Assembly: GCF_000297395.2 (NCBI RefSeq)
Contig: NZ_HF570108.1
Coordinates: 5,813,700-5,877,699 of the forward strand
Origin: Micromonospora lupini str. Lupac 08
Lineage (GTDB): Bacteria; Actinomycetota; Actinomycetes; Mycobacteriales; Micromonosporaceae
Length of the DNA: 64,000 nucleotides
Direction of reading: 5' to 3'
The notes beneath the pieces were generated by a model. It ran no database searches. It was not told the origin of the DNA and was given only the letters and a program-made list of their open reading frames with translations. This document shows, piece by piece, positions 1 through 8,085 of the stretch. Both the position numbers and the translations under genes were made by a program. The stretch's first letter is position 1. Every line of letters begins with the position of its first letter.

Positions 1-1254
1 GCCGGAGACCGTCCGGAACACGTCCGGCCGGTCCGGCAGCGGCGCGAAGACCGCGGGCGGGCGATCCGCCGGGTCCCGGACCCCGCGCGCCTGAAGGGCG
101 CCGTCGTGCCAGGAGAAGACATATTCGGAACCCTCGCCCCACCAGCGGCCGAGCATCCCCCGCAGGGCCGCCGGAGCGGGTGCGCCGGGCGCCCACGGCT
201 CGATGTCGGCGGGGTCGTGCTCGACCGCCTCGGTGAGCAGTTGGTGCGGCAGTTCGAAAAGCTCGGCCGCCGTACCGGACGAGCCGAGCACGGCGGCGCC
301 CATCGCGCCGGCCGTACCGTCGCCGCCCCGGCGGCCGTACACGCCGGCCAGGAAGCCCGGCATCGCGCCGTCGTGCCCCACGTGCACCACCCGTTCGCCC
401 TGCGGGACGAGGATCAGGCCGAGCCCGAAGCCGGCCCCCCAGAGCGTCTCGTCGGTGGTGGTCAGCGGCCAGCGCATCTCGTCCAGGGTGCCCGGGGCGA
501 GCACCGCGCCGGCCGGGTCGAGCGCCGCCGGGTCGGCGAGGAACGCCGCCCAGCGGGCCATGTCGGTAGCGGTGCTCCAGAGCTGGGCGGCCGGGCCGAC
601 CGCGCCGAAGTCGGTGGGCGGCTCCGGGTGCGCCTCGTCGGAGTACGCGTCGATCAGGTATCCGGTGGCCGCCGAGGGCCGGGGCGTCACGGTGGTGTCG
701 GTCAGCCCCAGCGGCGTCAGCACCCGCTCGGCGAGCACCTCCGCCCAACTCCCGCCACGCAGCCGGCCGACCAGCAGGCCGAGCACGGCCAGGCCCAGGT
801 TTGAGTAGTGGAAACGCCGCCCGGTGGGCAACACCCGCTCGGCGCGGTCCAGTCCGGCCACCAACTGCTCGACGTCCGGCGCGTCCAGGGTGTCCCAGAC
901 GTCACCGAACGGCTCGCGTTGCAGGCCGCCGGTGTGCGACAACAGCCGGCGTACGGTCAGCTCGCCGTGCGCGGGAAGGTCCAGGTGCCGGCCCACCGGG
1001 TCGTCCAGGTCCAGCAGCCCGTCGTCGCGGCACTGCAGGGTGAGCACCGCCGTGAAGGTCTTGGTGACCGAGCCGATCCGGAACTGGGTGCCCGGCCCCA
1101 ACGGGCTGTCGGTCCCGGTGCCCCCGACGGTGCAGGTCCACAGCGGCCGGTCGGCGCGGTGCAGCGCCGCCGACACCGCGGGCACCCGCGCGTCGGCCTG
1201 CACCCGCCGGACCAGCCGACCCAACCGGTCGTACGCGTCCGGTCCGGCCGTCAC
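1..1254 (-). CDS. Serine hydrolase, beta-lactamase/D-Ala-D-Ala carboxypeptidase family (3' end outside window)
   Basis: The reading frame stays open to the left edge, so the C-terminus is missing; 418 codons are visible. The GTG start overlaps the stop of the upstream HIT gene (GTGA), so the two are translationally coupled. The three signatures of the class C beta-lactamase/DD-peptidase fold are visible: SVTK (nucleophile Ser62, Lys65), Y-S-N at 150-152, and an H-D-G box at 294-296 in place of K-T-G. There is no signal peptide, so the protein is probably cytoplasmic and more likely an esterase or peptidase than a true beta-lactamase. Substrate unknown. The family call is firm from the motifs; the enzymatic role is inference. 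Confidence 0.85.
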   Translation of the reverse strand, partial: MTAGPDAYDRLGRLVRRVQADARVPAVSAALHRADRPLWTCTVGGTGTDSPLGPGTQFRIGSVTKTFTAVLTLQCRDDGLLDLDDPVGRHLDLPAHGELTVRRLLSHTGGLQREPFGDVWDTLDAPDVEQLVAGLDRAERVLPTGRRFHYSNLGLAVLGLLVGRLRGGSWAEVLAERVLTPLGLTDTTVTPRPSAATGYLIDAYSDEAHPEPPTDFGAVGPAAQLWSTATDMARWAAFLADPAALDPAGAVLAPGTLDEMRWPLTTTDETLWGAGFGLGLILVPQGERVVHVGHDGAMPGFLAGVYGRRGGDGTAGAMGAAVLGSSGTAAELFELPHQLLTEAVEHDPADIEPWAPGAPAPAALRGMLGRWWGEGSEYVFSWHDGALQARGVRDPADRPPAVFAPLPDRPDVFRTVSG

Positions 1255-1610
1255 GCCAGGTCCCGGGCGAGCATCGGGCCGAGCGGAGCGCCACCGAGCA
1301 GGTGCGCGTGGGCGTGGAACACCTCCTGCCCGCCGTACGCCCCGGTGTTGAACATCAACCGGAACCCGTCGCCGAGCAGCCCCTCGTCCTCGGCCACCGC
1401 GGCGGCCGTGGCGAGCACCGCACCGGCCAGCGCCGGGTCGCCCTCGGCGAGCGTGGCGACGTCGGCGTAGTGCTCCTTCGGAATGACCAGGACGTGCACC
1501 GGGGCCTTCGGGTCGATGTCGCGGAAGGCGAGCGTGGTGGCGGTCTCCCGGACCACGGTGGCCGGGATCTCCCCGGCGACGATGCGGCAGAACAGGCAGT
1601 CGGATCCCAT
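1251..1610 (-). CDS. HIT family (histidine triad) protein
   Basis: A 119-residue protein, typical for bacterial HIT hydrolases. The histidine triad HAHAH lies at 99-103 and is followed by LLGG; an N-terminal CLFC (Cys5, Cys8) resembles the zinc-binding pair of HINT-type members. HIT proteins hydrolyse nucleotide phosphoramidates or dinucleotides such as AMP-lysine or AMP-NH2. The ATG has no ribosome-binding site, but TACACT stands at 1617-1622 (reverse strand), 6 nt before it, so the transcript is probably leaderless. It is coupled by a 4-nt overlap to the downstream serine hydrolase and diverges from the SDR at 1658. Confidence 0.93.
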   Translation of the reverse strand: MGSDCLFCRIVAGEIPATVVRETATTLAFRDIDPKAPVHVLVIPKEHYADVATLAEGDPALAGAVLATAAAVAEDEGLLGDGFRLMFNTGAYGGQEVFHAHAHLLGGAPLGPMLARDLA

Positions 1611-1657
1611 CGGGGCAGTGTAAGTAGGGAAGGTGCGGCTGAGGCAGGATGGCCGGC

Positions 1658-2419
1658 ATGACGGATCGGGCGGTACTGGTGACCGGTTCCTCGCGCGGCA
1701 TCGGCCGCGCCGTGGTGGAGGCGTTCGCCGCAGGCGGCGACCGGGTGGCCATCCACCACCGCGACTCCGCCGACGCGGCCGAGGAGCTGCGCGCGCGGCT
1801 GCCCGGCTCGGGGCACGTGGTGGTCCGCGCCGACCTCACCGACCCGGACGCGGTCCGGGCCATGGTCGACCGGGCCGCCGAACTGCTCGGCGGGCTCGAC
1901 GTGCTTGTCAACAACGCCGGGGTGTACGGCGACCGGGACGCCCCGCACCCGGTCTTCGGCACCTCATACGAGCAGTGGCAGCAGCGCTGGCGTCAGGCGG
2001 TGGAGACCAACCTGACCGGGGCCGGAAACGTCATCTGGTGCGCCGCCCAGCACCTGCGCGAGCGCGGCGGCCGGATCGTCAACGTGTCGTCCCGGGGCGC
2101 GTTCCGGGGTGAGCCGGACCAGCCGGCGTACGGCGCCAGCAAGGCGGGACTGAACGCGTTGGGGCAGTCCCTCGCCGTGGCGCTCGCGCCGTACGGCATC
2201 ACGGTGACCACCGTCGCGCCGGGCTTCGTGGCGACCGACATGACGACCGAGCACCTGCGCGGCGAGCAGGGCGCGGCGATCCGGGCGCAGAGCCCGTTCG
2301 ACCGGGTGGCCCGGCCGGAGGAGATCGCCGCGGCGGTGCACTGGCTGGCGTCGCCGCAGGCCGAGTGGGCCTCCGGCACCATCGTCGACCTCAACGGCGC
2401 CTCCTACCTGCGCAGCTGA
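1658..2419 (+). CDS. SDR family oxidoreductase (FabG-like)
   Basis: A 253-residue classical short-chain dehydrogenase. The cofactor loop TGSSRGIG is at 9-16, NNAG is in the middle, and the catalytic Tyr158 and Lys162 stand in YGASK. The C-terminal stretch ending in ASGTIVDLNG is as usual for the 3-oxoacyl-ACP reductase-like group. Basic and Ser residues after the glycine loop suggest NADPH. I chose the ATG at 1658 because an AGGA lies about 8 nt upstream; an in-frame ATG at 1649 is also possible. It is transcribed away from the HIT gene. Substrate not predictable. Confidence 0.9.
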   Translation: MTDRAVLVTGSSRGIGRAVVEAFAAGGDRVAIHHRDSADAAEELRARLPGSGHVVVRADLTDPDAVRAMVDRAAELLGGLDVLVNNAGVYGDRDAPHPVFGTSYEQWQQRWRQAVETNLTGAGNVIWCAAQHLRERGGRIVNVSSRGAFRGEPDQPAYGASKAGLNALGQSLAVALAPYGITVTTVAPGFVATDMTTEHLRGEQGAAIRAQSPFDRVARPEEIAAAVHWLASPQAEWASGTIVDLNGASYLRS

Positions 2420-2908
2420 CCAGCGGGGTGGCCGACCACGGCGGCCACCGCCCGGCCCTGCCGCCCCGCCCTGCCGCCCCGCCCTGCCGCCCTGCCGCCC
2501 TGCCGCCCCGCCTTGCCGCCCTGCCGCCCGGCCCTGCCGCCCGCACCCCGGGCAGCCTCCCGTGCGTTCCCCTGAGCCGGCCCGAGCACCCTGCACACGT
2601 CCTTTGCTCTGCTTCAACGGACGCAACAGTGGACGGCAGAAAGTGTTGCGCCGGTTGAAGCAGAGCAAAGGGCCCGGCATGACACCGAGCCCCTCGGCGA
2701 CCGGCGACGTCGGGCTGACCGCGGAGCCGGGCTGACAGCGACGTCGGGCAGACAGCAGCGGGCGGCGGCTACCAGCGGCGTGGAGCCGACAGCGACGCGC
2801 GGCGACCACCAGCGGCGTCGGACCGACAGCGGCGCGTCGGGCTGACAGCGGCGCGTCGGGCTGACAGCGGCGCGTCGGGCTGACAGCGGCGCGTCGGGCT
2901 GGCAGCGG
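2420..2908. repeat. Repeat-rich spacer between convergent genes
   Basis: I see no gene in these 489 bases between the convergent SDR and rsmE. From about 2457 to 2540 there is a degenerate array of short CCGCCCTG-like units. A long hairpin follows (2601-2671, listed separately). From about 2700 the sequence is a degenerate repeat that becomes exact at 2825-2900: four perfect copies of the 19-mer GACAGCGGCGCGTCGGGCT. No spacer structure suggests CRISPR. Confidence 0.8.
2601..2671. repeat. Long extragenic palindrome, 18-bp stem plus inner stem
   Basis: The arm at 2601-2618 (CCTTTGCTCTGCTTCAAC) is exactly complementary to 2654-2671. Inside it a second stem forms between CGCAACA (2622-2628) and TGTTGCG (2644-2650), around a 15-nt loop. 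It lies between two gene 3' ends, so it could act as a bidirectional terminator. Its moderate GC content and two-tier shape look more like a dispersed palindromic element. Confidence 0.75.
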
Positions 2909-3643
2909 CTACCAGCGGCCGAGGCGGGTGGCGAGCACGGCGAGCGCGGCCACTCCGGCGGTGGAGGTGCGCAGCACCGCCGGGCCGAGCCGCACCGGCC
3001 GGCCGCCGGCCTCCCTGAACGCGCTCAGCTCGGCCGGGGCGATGCCGCCCTCCGGGCCGACGACCAGGACGATCTCACCGGCGGACGGCAGCTCGGCGGT
3101 GGTCAGCCGCTCCTCGGCCTCCTCGTGCAGGACGAAAGCCGTGGCGGCACCGGCGATGCGGCGGACGACAGTCGCGGTGGACTCGTCCGGCGCACCGGCC
3201 ACCACCGGCAGCCAGGGCCGGCGGGCCTGCTTCGCCGCCTCGCGGGCGGTGGCGACCCACTTCTCCCGGGCCCGTACGCCCCGCTCGCCGCGCCACTGGG
3301 CCACCGAGCGTGACGCCGCCCAGGGCACGATCTCGTCCACCCCGACCTCGGTCATCGCCTGCACGGCCAGCTCGCCCCGATCACCCTTGGCGATGCCCTG
3401 CACGGTGACGATCCGGGGTACGGGCGCGTCCGCGTACCCCCGGGAGGTGACGGTGGCCTCCAGGCTGCCCTTGCCGACGGCGGTGACCACGGCGGCGGCC
3501 GTGCCGCCCCGGCCGTCGGCGAGCAGCAGCTCCTCGCCGACGCGCAGTCGCTGGACGGTGGCGGCGTGGTGCCCCTCGGGGCCGTCCAGGGTCAGCGCGT
3601 CGCCGGTGGGCAGCGCCTCGACCAGGAAGAGCGGCGCGGACAC
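2909..3643 (-). CDS. rsmE: 16S rRNA (uracil(1498)-N(3))-methyltransferase RsmE
   Basis: A 244-residue SPOUT-class methyltransferase that uses SAM to methylate N3 of U1498 in 16S rRNA. The N-terminal PUA-like part contains GPEGHHAATVQRLRVGE, near residues 21-37. The C-terminal knot has the SAM-binding VLVVGPEGGI and the family ending VRLGPAVLRTSTAG. Length is normal. It starts one base after the dnaJ stop and is the third gene of hrcA-dnaJ-rsmE, the standard actinobacterial order. Confidence 0.96.
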   Translation of the reverse strand: MSAPLFLVEALPTGDALTLDGPEGHHAATVQRLRVGEELLLADGRGGTAAAVVTAVGKGSLEATVTSRGYADAPVPRIVTVQGIAKGDRGELAVQAMTEVGVDEIVPWAASRSVAQWRGERGVRAREKWVATAREAAKQARRPWLPVVAGAPDESTATVVRRIAGAATAFVLHEEAEERLTTAELPSAGEIVLVVGPEGGIAPAELSAFREAGGRPVRLGPAVLRTSTAGVAALAVLATRLGRW

Positions 3644-3644
3644 G

Positions 3645-4790
3645 TCAGGCGTGGCCGTTGAACGCGTCGCGCATCCGGGAGAAGAAGCCGCCCTGCTTGG
3701 TCAGCTCGGCGACCTCCTCACCACGGGTCTTGGCGAAGTCGCGCAGCATCTTCTCCTGGTCGGGGTCGAGCTTGGTGGGCGTCCGGACGTCGAGGTGCAC
3801 GTAGAGGTCGCCCCGGCCGGTGCCGCGCAGGTGCGGCACGCCCCGGGCGCGCAGCCGCAGCGTGCTGGCCGGCTGGGTGCCGGCCTTGACGTCGACGGTC
3901 TCCTCGCTGTCCAGCGTCTTGATGGTGAGTCGGGTGCCCAGCGCGGCGGCCGTCATCGGCACGGTGACGCGGCAGTGCAGGTCGTCGCCCTTGCGGGAGT
4001 AGACGTCGTGCGGCCGCTCGTGGATCTCCACGTAGAGGTCGCCGGCGGTGCCGCCGCCCGGGCCGACCTCGCCCTGCTGGGCCAACCGGATCCGCATGCC
4101 GTCCTCGACACCGGCCGGGATCTTGACGGTGAGGGAACGGCGGGTGCGCACCCGACCGTCGCCGGCGCAGGTGGGGCAGGGGTGCGGGATGGTGGTGCCG
4201 TAGCCCTGGCAGACGGTGCACGGCCGGGCGGAGACCACCTGGCCGAGGAAGGTGCGCTGCACCGACTGCACCTCACCCCGACCACCACACGCCTCGCAGG
4301 TGGCCAGGTGGGTGCCGGCGGCCGTGCCGGCGCCCGAGCAGGTGGTGCAGAGCACGGCGGTGTCGACGGTGATCGGGGCCTCGACGCCGAACGCCGTCTC
4401 GTGCAGGTCGAGTTCGAGTCGCAGGATCGCGTCGGCGCCCGGGCGGGTACGCGGACGTGGGCCACGGGCGCCACCTCCCGCGCCGCCGAAGAACGCGTCC
4501 ATGATGTCCTGGAAACCGACGAACGGGCCGGCTCCGCCGGGGCCCCCCGGGCCGCCGGCGCCGCCGCCTCCCGGGGCGAGCGGGTCGCCACCCAGGTCGA
4601 CGATCTGCCGCTTCCGGTCGTCCGAGAGGACCTCGTACGCGGCGTTGATGTCCTTGAACTTCTCCTGAGCCTCCGGGTCCGGATTGACGTCCGGGTGGAA
4701 CTGGCGCGCCAGCTTGCGGTAGGCGCGCTTGATCTCGTCATCGGAGGCTTCCCGGCTGACACCGAGGATGCCGTAGTAGTCCCTGGCCAC
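3645..4790 (-). CDS. dnaJ: Molecular chaperone DnaJ (type I Hsp40)
   Basis: A 381-residue type I J-protein, the co-chaperone that stimulates DnaK ATPase and delivers unfolded clients. Order: J-domain (about 1-65, with the HPD triad at 32-34), a Gly-rich linker (about 70-105), a zinc domain with four CxxCxGxG repeats (138-192), and two C-terminal substrate-binding domains. I chose GTG 4790 because it gives the usual start ARDYYGILG with GGAA upstream; an in-frame ATG at 4808 would add six residues. It is the second gene of the HrcA-controlled operon and, lying next to hrcA rather than dnaK, is probably the DnaJ2-type paralogue. Confidence 0.96.
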   Translation of the reverse strand: MARDYYGILGVSREASDDEIKRAYRKLARQFHPDVNPDPEAQEKFKDINAAYEVLSDDRKRQIVDLGGDPLAPGGGGAGGPGGPGGAGPFVGFQDIMDAFFGGAGGGARGPRPRTRPGADAILRLELDLHETAFGVEAPITVDTAVLCTTCSGAGTAAGTHLATCEACGGRGEVQSVQRTFLGQVVSARPCTVCQGYGTTIPHPCPTCAGDGRVRTRRSLTVKIPAGVEDGMRIRLAQQGEVGPGGGTAGDLYVEIHERPHDVYSRKGDDLHCRVTVPMTAAALGTRLTIKTLDSEETVDVKAGTQPASTLRLRARGVPHLRGTGRGDLYVHLDVRTPTKLDPDQEKMLRDFAKTRGEEVAELTKQGGFFSRMRDAFNGHA

Positions 4791-4863
4791 TGCGTTCCGT
4801 GTCCTCATGTTCGTCTCGCGTTACGCCGACCGGCGGCCGCAGCCGGCCGTCGGCCCTGACTGG

Positions 4864-5886
4864 TCAGTTCTGGGCCAGCAGCTCGCCCACGTAGCGTGCC
4901 ACGGCGCGCACCGTGGCGATATTGCCGGGGTAGTCCATGCGGGTGGGCCCCAACACGCCGAGGCCACCCACGATGGTGGCCCCCGGGCCGTACCCGGTGC
5001 TGACCACCGAGGCGGCGCGCAGGTTGTCGAACTCGTTCTCGTCGCCGATCAGCACCCGGGTCGTGCTCGGCTCGGTCTCGCCGATGAGCTTGAGGAGCAC
5101 GACCTCCTCCTCCAGCGCCTCCAGGATCGGCCGCAGCGAGCCCTGGAAGTCGAGCAGGCCGCCACGGGTGAGGTTGGCGGTGCCGGCGAGGGCGATGCGT
5201 TCCTCGTGCCGTTCGACGAGCGTCTCGAGAAGGACCGTGGCGAGGGTGGTCATCGTCGGACGCAGCTTGGGCAGCGCCTCCTCGACCAGCGCCTGCACCA
5301 GCGGCGGAGTGTCGGACAGCCGGGCACCGGCGAGCTTCTCGTTGACGAGCCGGCGCAGGTCGGTGACGTCGTCGGCGGGGACCGGCCCGGGCAGCTCCAC
5401 CAGCCGCTGCTCGACCCGCCCGGTGTCGGCGATCATGACGAGCATCAGCCGGGTGGTGGAGATCGGCACCAGCTCCAGGTGCCGCACCGAGGAGCGGGCC
5501 AGCGACGGGTACTGCACGACGGCCACCTGCCGGGTGAGCTGGGCGAGCAGGCGTACGGTGCGGTGCACCACGTCGTCGAGGTCGACCGCGCCGACGAGGA
5601 AGCGCTCGATGGCCCGGCGCTCGGCCGGACTGAGCGGCTTGACCCGGGACAGCCGGTCGACGAAGAGCCGGTAGCCGCGGTCGGTGGGCACCCGGCCGGC
5701 ACTGGTGTGCGGCTGCCGGATGTAGCCCTCCTCCTCCAGCACGGCCATGTCGTTGCGGACCGTTGCCGGGGAGACCCCGAGCTGGTGCCGCTCGACAAGC
5801 GCCTTGCTGCCGACCGGCTCCTGGGTGGAGACGTAGTCCTCGACGATGGCGCGGAGCACGGCGAGCTTGCGGTCGTCCAGACCCAT
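4864..5886 (-). CDS. hrcA: Heat-inducible transcription repressor HrcA
   Basis: A 340-residue repressor that binds CIRCE operators and releases them on heat shock. The N-terminal winged helix-turn-helix is visible (EPVGSKALVE followed by VSPATVRNDMAVLEEEGYI), then the GAF-like and dimerisation parts. I chose ATG 5886, giving MGLDDRKLAVLRAIVEDY, because AGGAGG precedes it; the open frame extends upstream to 5949 but runs into the CIRCE element. Autoregulation is clear from that operator 57 bp upstream, and dnaJ and rsmE follow on the same transcript. Confidence 0.97.
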   Translation of the reverse strand: MGLDDRKLAVLRAIVEDYVSTQEPVGSKALVERHQLGVSPATVRNDMAVLEEEGYIRQPHTSAGRVPTDRGYRLFVDRLSRVKPLSPAERRAIERFLVGAVDLDDVVHRTVRLLAQLTRQVAVVQYPSLARSSVRHLELVPISTTRLMLVMIADTGRVEQRLVELPGPVPADDVTDLRRLVNEKLAGARLSDTPPLVQALVEEALPKLRPTMTTLATVLLETLVERHEERIALAGTANLTRGGLLDFQGSLRPILEALEEEVVLLKLIGETEPSTTRVLIGDENEFDNLRAASVVSTGYGPGATIVGGLGVLGPTRMDYPGNIATVRAVARYVGELLAQN

Positions 5887-5942
5887 CCTCCGCACCTCCT
5901 GTCGCACGTCGGCCGTGGGCCCGCGCGGGGCCGACGGCCGTC

Positions 5943-5969
5943 CTGGCACTCGACTGTAACGAGTGCCAG
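5943..5969. promoter_or_regulatory. CIRCE operator (HrcA-binding site)
   Basis: CTGGCACTC, 9 bases, GAGTGCCAG: a perfect 9-bp inverted repeat with a 9-bp spacer, matching the CIRCE pattern TTAGCACTC-N9-GAGTGCTAA at 14 of 18 arm positions. It sits between hrcA and the divergent DUF4870 gene, in the right place to let HrcA repress its own operon. Confidence 0.95.
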
Positions 5970-6112
5970 TCTACGTCGGCGCCCCCGCCGACGCGATGAT
6001 CAACGACAGGTCGTCGGTGCGGCCCGCGCCACCCCACCCGAGCCGATCGGCCCGCGGGGCCGGGCGGTGTCGCTCTGGTGCGACGTTGCCGCCGACACCT
6101 ACCGTGACAGTC

Positions 6113-6751
6113 ATGACTGAACCACCTCGCCCTCCCGGCGCGGGAGACCCCGGCACTTACCCGCCGGAGCCGACTCCCCCGGGCTCGTCCTCCGCGGCCG
6201 AGCCGCCCACCGCACCACTGTCCGGGGCACCCGGCCCGGGCGGCTATCCCCCGGCCGGTGGCTATCCGCCGCCCACCGGTGACCAACCGCCGTCGGGCGG
6301 CTACCCACCGCCAGGTGGCTACCCTCCGCCGGGCGGTTACCCGCCGGGCGGCCCGACTGGCGGCTATCCGACCGGCGGCGCGTTCGGCGGCCCGGGCGGC
6401 GGCTACGCCAACAACGAGGACAAGACCTGGGCGCTTGTCGCACACTTCGGTGGCGCGGCCGGGATGATCATCAGTGGCGGCGTGCTCGGCTGGATCGCTC
6501 CGCTGGTGGCGCTGCTGGTCCGGGGCAACCAGTCCCCGACGGTCCGGGCACACGCCGTCGCCGCGCTGAACTTCCAGCTCATCTGGTCGATCGTCGGCCT
6601 GGTCGGCTGGGTGCTCGCGTGCATCCTGATCGGCTTCATCGGCGTCGGGGCGGCCATCATCCTCGGTGCCGTGTTCGGCATCATCGCCGGCATCAAGGCC
6701 AACGAGGGCAGCCTCTACCGCTACCCGCTCTCGGCCAACCTCATCAAGTGA
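6113..6751 (+). CDS. DUF4870 domain membrane protein with Pro/Gly-rich N-terminus
   Basis: A 212-residue protein. About the first 95 residues are a low-complexity tail of GGYPPPG-type repeats. The DUF4870 domain follows, beginning at NNEDKTWALVAHFGGAAG, with roughly three hydrophobic helices (about 115-200). The Pro-rich part is probably cytoplasmic. The biochemical function of DUF4870 proteins is unknown. I chose the ATG at 6113 because the longer frame starting at 5963 would run through the CIRCE region and lacks this composition. Confidence 0.88.
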   Translation: MTEPPRPPGAGDPGTYPPEPTPPGSSSAAEPPTAPLSGAPGPGGYPPAGGYPPPTGDQPPSGGYPPPGGYPPPGGYPPGGPTGGYPTGGAFGGPGGGYANNEDKTWALVAHFGGAAGMIISGGVLGWIAPLVALLVRGNQSPTVRAHAVAALNFQLIWSIVGLVGWVLACILIGFIGVGAAIILGAVFGIIAGIKANEGSLYRYPLSANLIK

Positions 6752-6842
6752 TCCGGGCCGGCCGCTCCCCCGGCCGGTCCGGCGCACCGCCACCCCCGCC
6801 CGGGGGCGGCGCGGGGTCGGGGCGGCCGGGCGGCGCGAGGGG

Positions 6843-8066
6843 TCAGGGCAGCAGGTCGCGGACGACCGCGTCGGCGAGCAGCCGGCCGCGCAGGGTGAGC
6901 ACCGCCCGGCCGGCGGCGTAGTCCCCGGCGGCCAGCAGGCCGTCGGCGAGTGCCCGCTCGGCGCCGGCCTGGCCGGCCGCGTCGAGCACCGCCAGCGGCA
7001 GCCCGCTGGCGAGCCGCAGCCGCAGCATCACGTCCTCCATGTGCGCCTCGTCGACGGTCAGGACCTCGCGGGCCAGGCCGGGTGACGCGCCGGCGGCCAA
7101 CCGTTGGGCGTACGTCGTGGGGTGCTTCACGTTCCACCAGCGCACCCCGCCGACGTGGCTGTGCGCCCCCGGGCCGAGCCCCCACCAGTCCGCGCCGGTC
7201 CAGTAGAGCAGGTTGTGCCGGCACCGGGCCGCGTCGGTGCGCGCCCAGTTGGACACCTCGTACCAGGACAGGCCGGCCGCGTCGAGGGCGGCCTCCGCGG
7301 CCAGGTAGCGGTCCGCGGCGACGTCGTCGCTGGGGTACGCCAGCTCGCCGCGCCGCATCCGGGCGGCGAGCCGGGTGCCGTCCTCGACGATCAGGGCGTA
7401 CGCGCTGACGTGGTCCACCCCGGCGGCGACGACCTGCTCCAGCGTGGCGGCGAAGTCCTCGGCCCGCTCCCCCGGCGTGCCGTAGATCAGGTCCAGGTTG
7501 ACGTGCTCGAACCCGGCGTCGCGTGCCTCCAGGGCGGCGTCGGTGGCCCGACCGGCGCTGTGTTTGCGGTCCAGGATCGCCAGCACCCCCGGGGAGGCGG
7601 ACTGCATGCCCAGCGAGATCCGGGTGTAGCCGGCCGCCCGCAGCCGCCGCAACGACTCCGGGGTGACCGACTCCGGGTTGGCCTCGGTGGTCACCTCCAC
7701 GTCGGCGGCGAGCCCCCAGGTGCGGTCGATGCCGTCGAGGATGCGGGCCAGGTCGTCGGCGGGGAGCAGGGTGGGGGTGCCGCCGCCGACGAAGACCGTG
7801 TCGACCCGGGGCGGCGGGTTGTCGCCGAGCACGCGGGCGGCGAGCGCCAGCTCGGCCAGCACGGTGTCGGCGTACGCCTCGCGGCTGGCGCCCCCGCCCA
7901 GCTCGGCGGCCGTGTAGGTGTTGAAGTCGCAGTAGCCGCAGCGGCTGGCGCAGAACGGCACGTGGACGTACACGCCGAAGCCGCGCGCGCCGACCGCCGA
8001 GGTGGCGGTGGCGGGCAGCGATCCGTCGACGGGGACGGTCTCACCATCTGGAAGGACGCCGGGCAT
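6843..8066 (-). CDS. hemW: Radical SAM heme chaperone HemW
   Basis: A 407-residue member of the HemN/HemW group. The 4Fe-4S motif CxxxCxxC is at Cys39, Cys43 and Cys46 (YVHVPFCASRCGYC), followed by an SAM-binding GGGTPTLL and the C-terminal HemW domain. HemW binds heme and delivers it to respiratory proteins; it lacks coproporphyrinogen oxidase activity. The start is ATG 8066: a CACACT box 7 nt upstream suggests a leaderless transcript whose -10 region overlaps that of the divergent enoyl-CoA hydratase. In many actinobacteria hemW lies near hrcA and lepA, as here. Confidence 0.95.
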   Translation of the reverse strand: MPGVLPDGETVPVDGSLPATATSAVGARGFGVYVHVPFCASRCGYCDFNTYTAAELGGGASREAYADTVLAELALAARVLGDNPPPRVDTVFVGGGTPTLLPADDLARILDGIDRTWGLAADVEVTTEANPESVTPESLRRLRAAGYTRISLGMQSASPGVLAILDRKHSAGRATDAALEARDAGFEHVNLDLIYGTPGERAEDFAATLEQVVAAGVDHVSAYALIVEDGTRLAARMRRGELAYPSDDVAADRYLAAEAALDAAGLSWYEVSNWARTDAARCRHNLLYWTGADWWGLGPGAHSHVGGVRWWNVKHPTTYAQRLAAGASPGLAREVLTVDEAHMEDVMLRLRLASGLPLAVLDAAGQAGAERALADGLLAAGDYAAGRAVLTLRGRLLADAVVRDLLP

Positions 8067-8072
8067 GGCCAC

Positions 8073-8079
8073 TAGTGTG
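8073..8079. promoter_or_regulatory. Overlapping divergent -10 boxes of hemW and the enoyl-CoA hydratase
   Basis: On the plus strand TAGTGT (8073-8078) stands 7 nt before ATG 8086. On the minus strand CACACT (8079-8074) stands 7 nt before ATG 8066. The two boxes overlap in ACTAGTGTG, so a polymerase bound in one direction should exclude the other. No ribosome-binding site fits in the 19 bp between the start codons. Confidence 0.6.
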
Positions 8080-8085
8080 CCCGGC

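Noticed and set aside
1251..1610. HIT gene and the SDR at 1658 as a promoter-sharing functional pair
   Set aside because: They are simply divergent; no motif links their functions, and the SDR is in a different transcription unit.
2457..2900. Repeat array as a CRISPR locus
   Set aside because: Units are directly adjacent without unique spacers, repeat length varies, and no cas genes are present.
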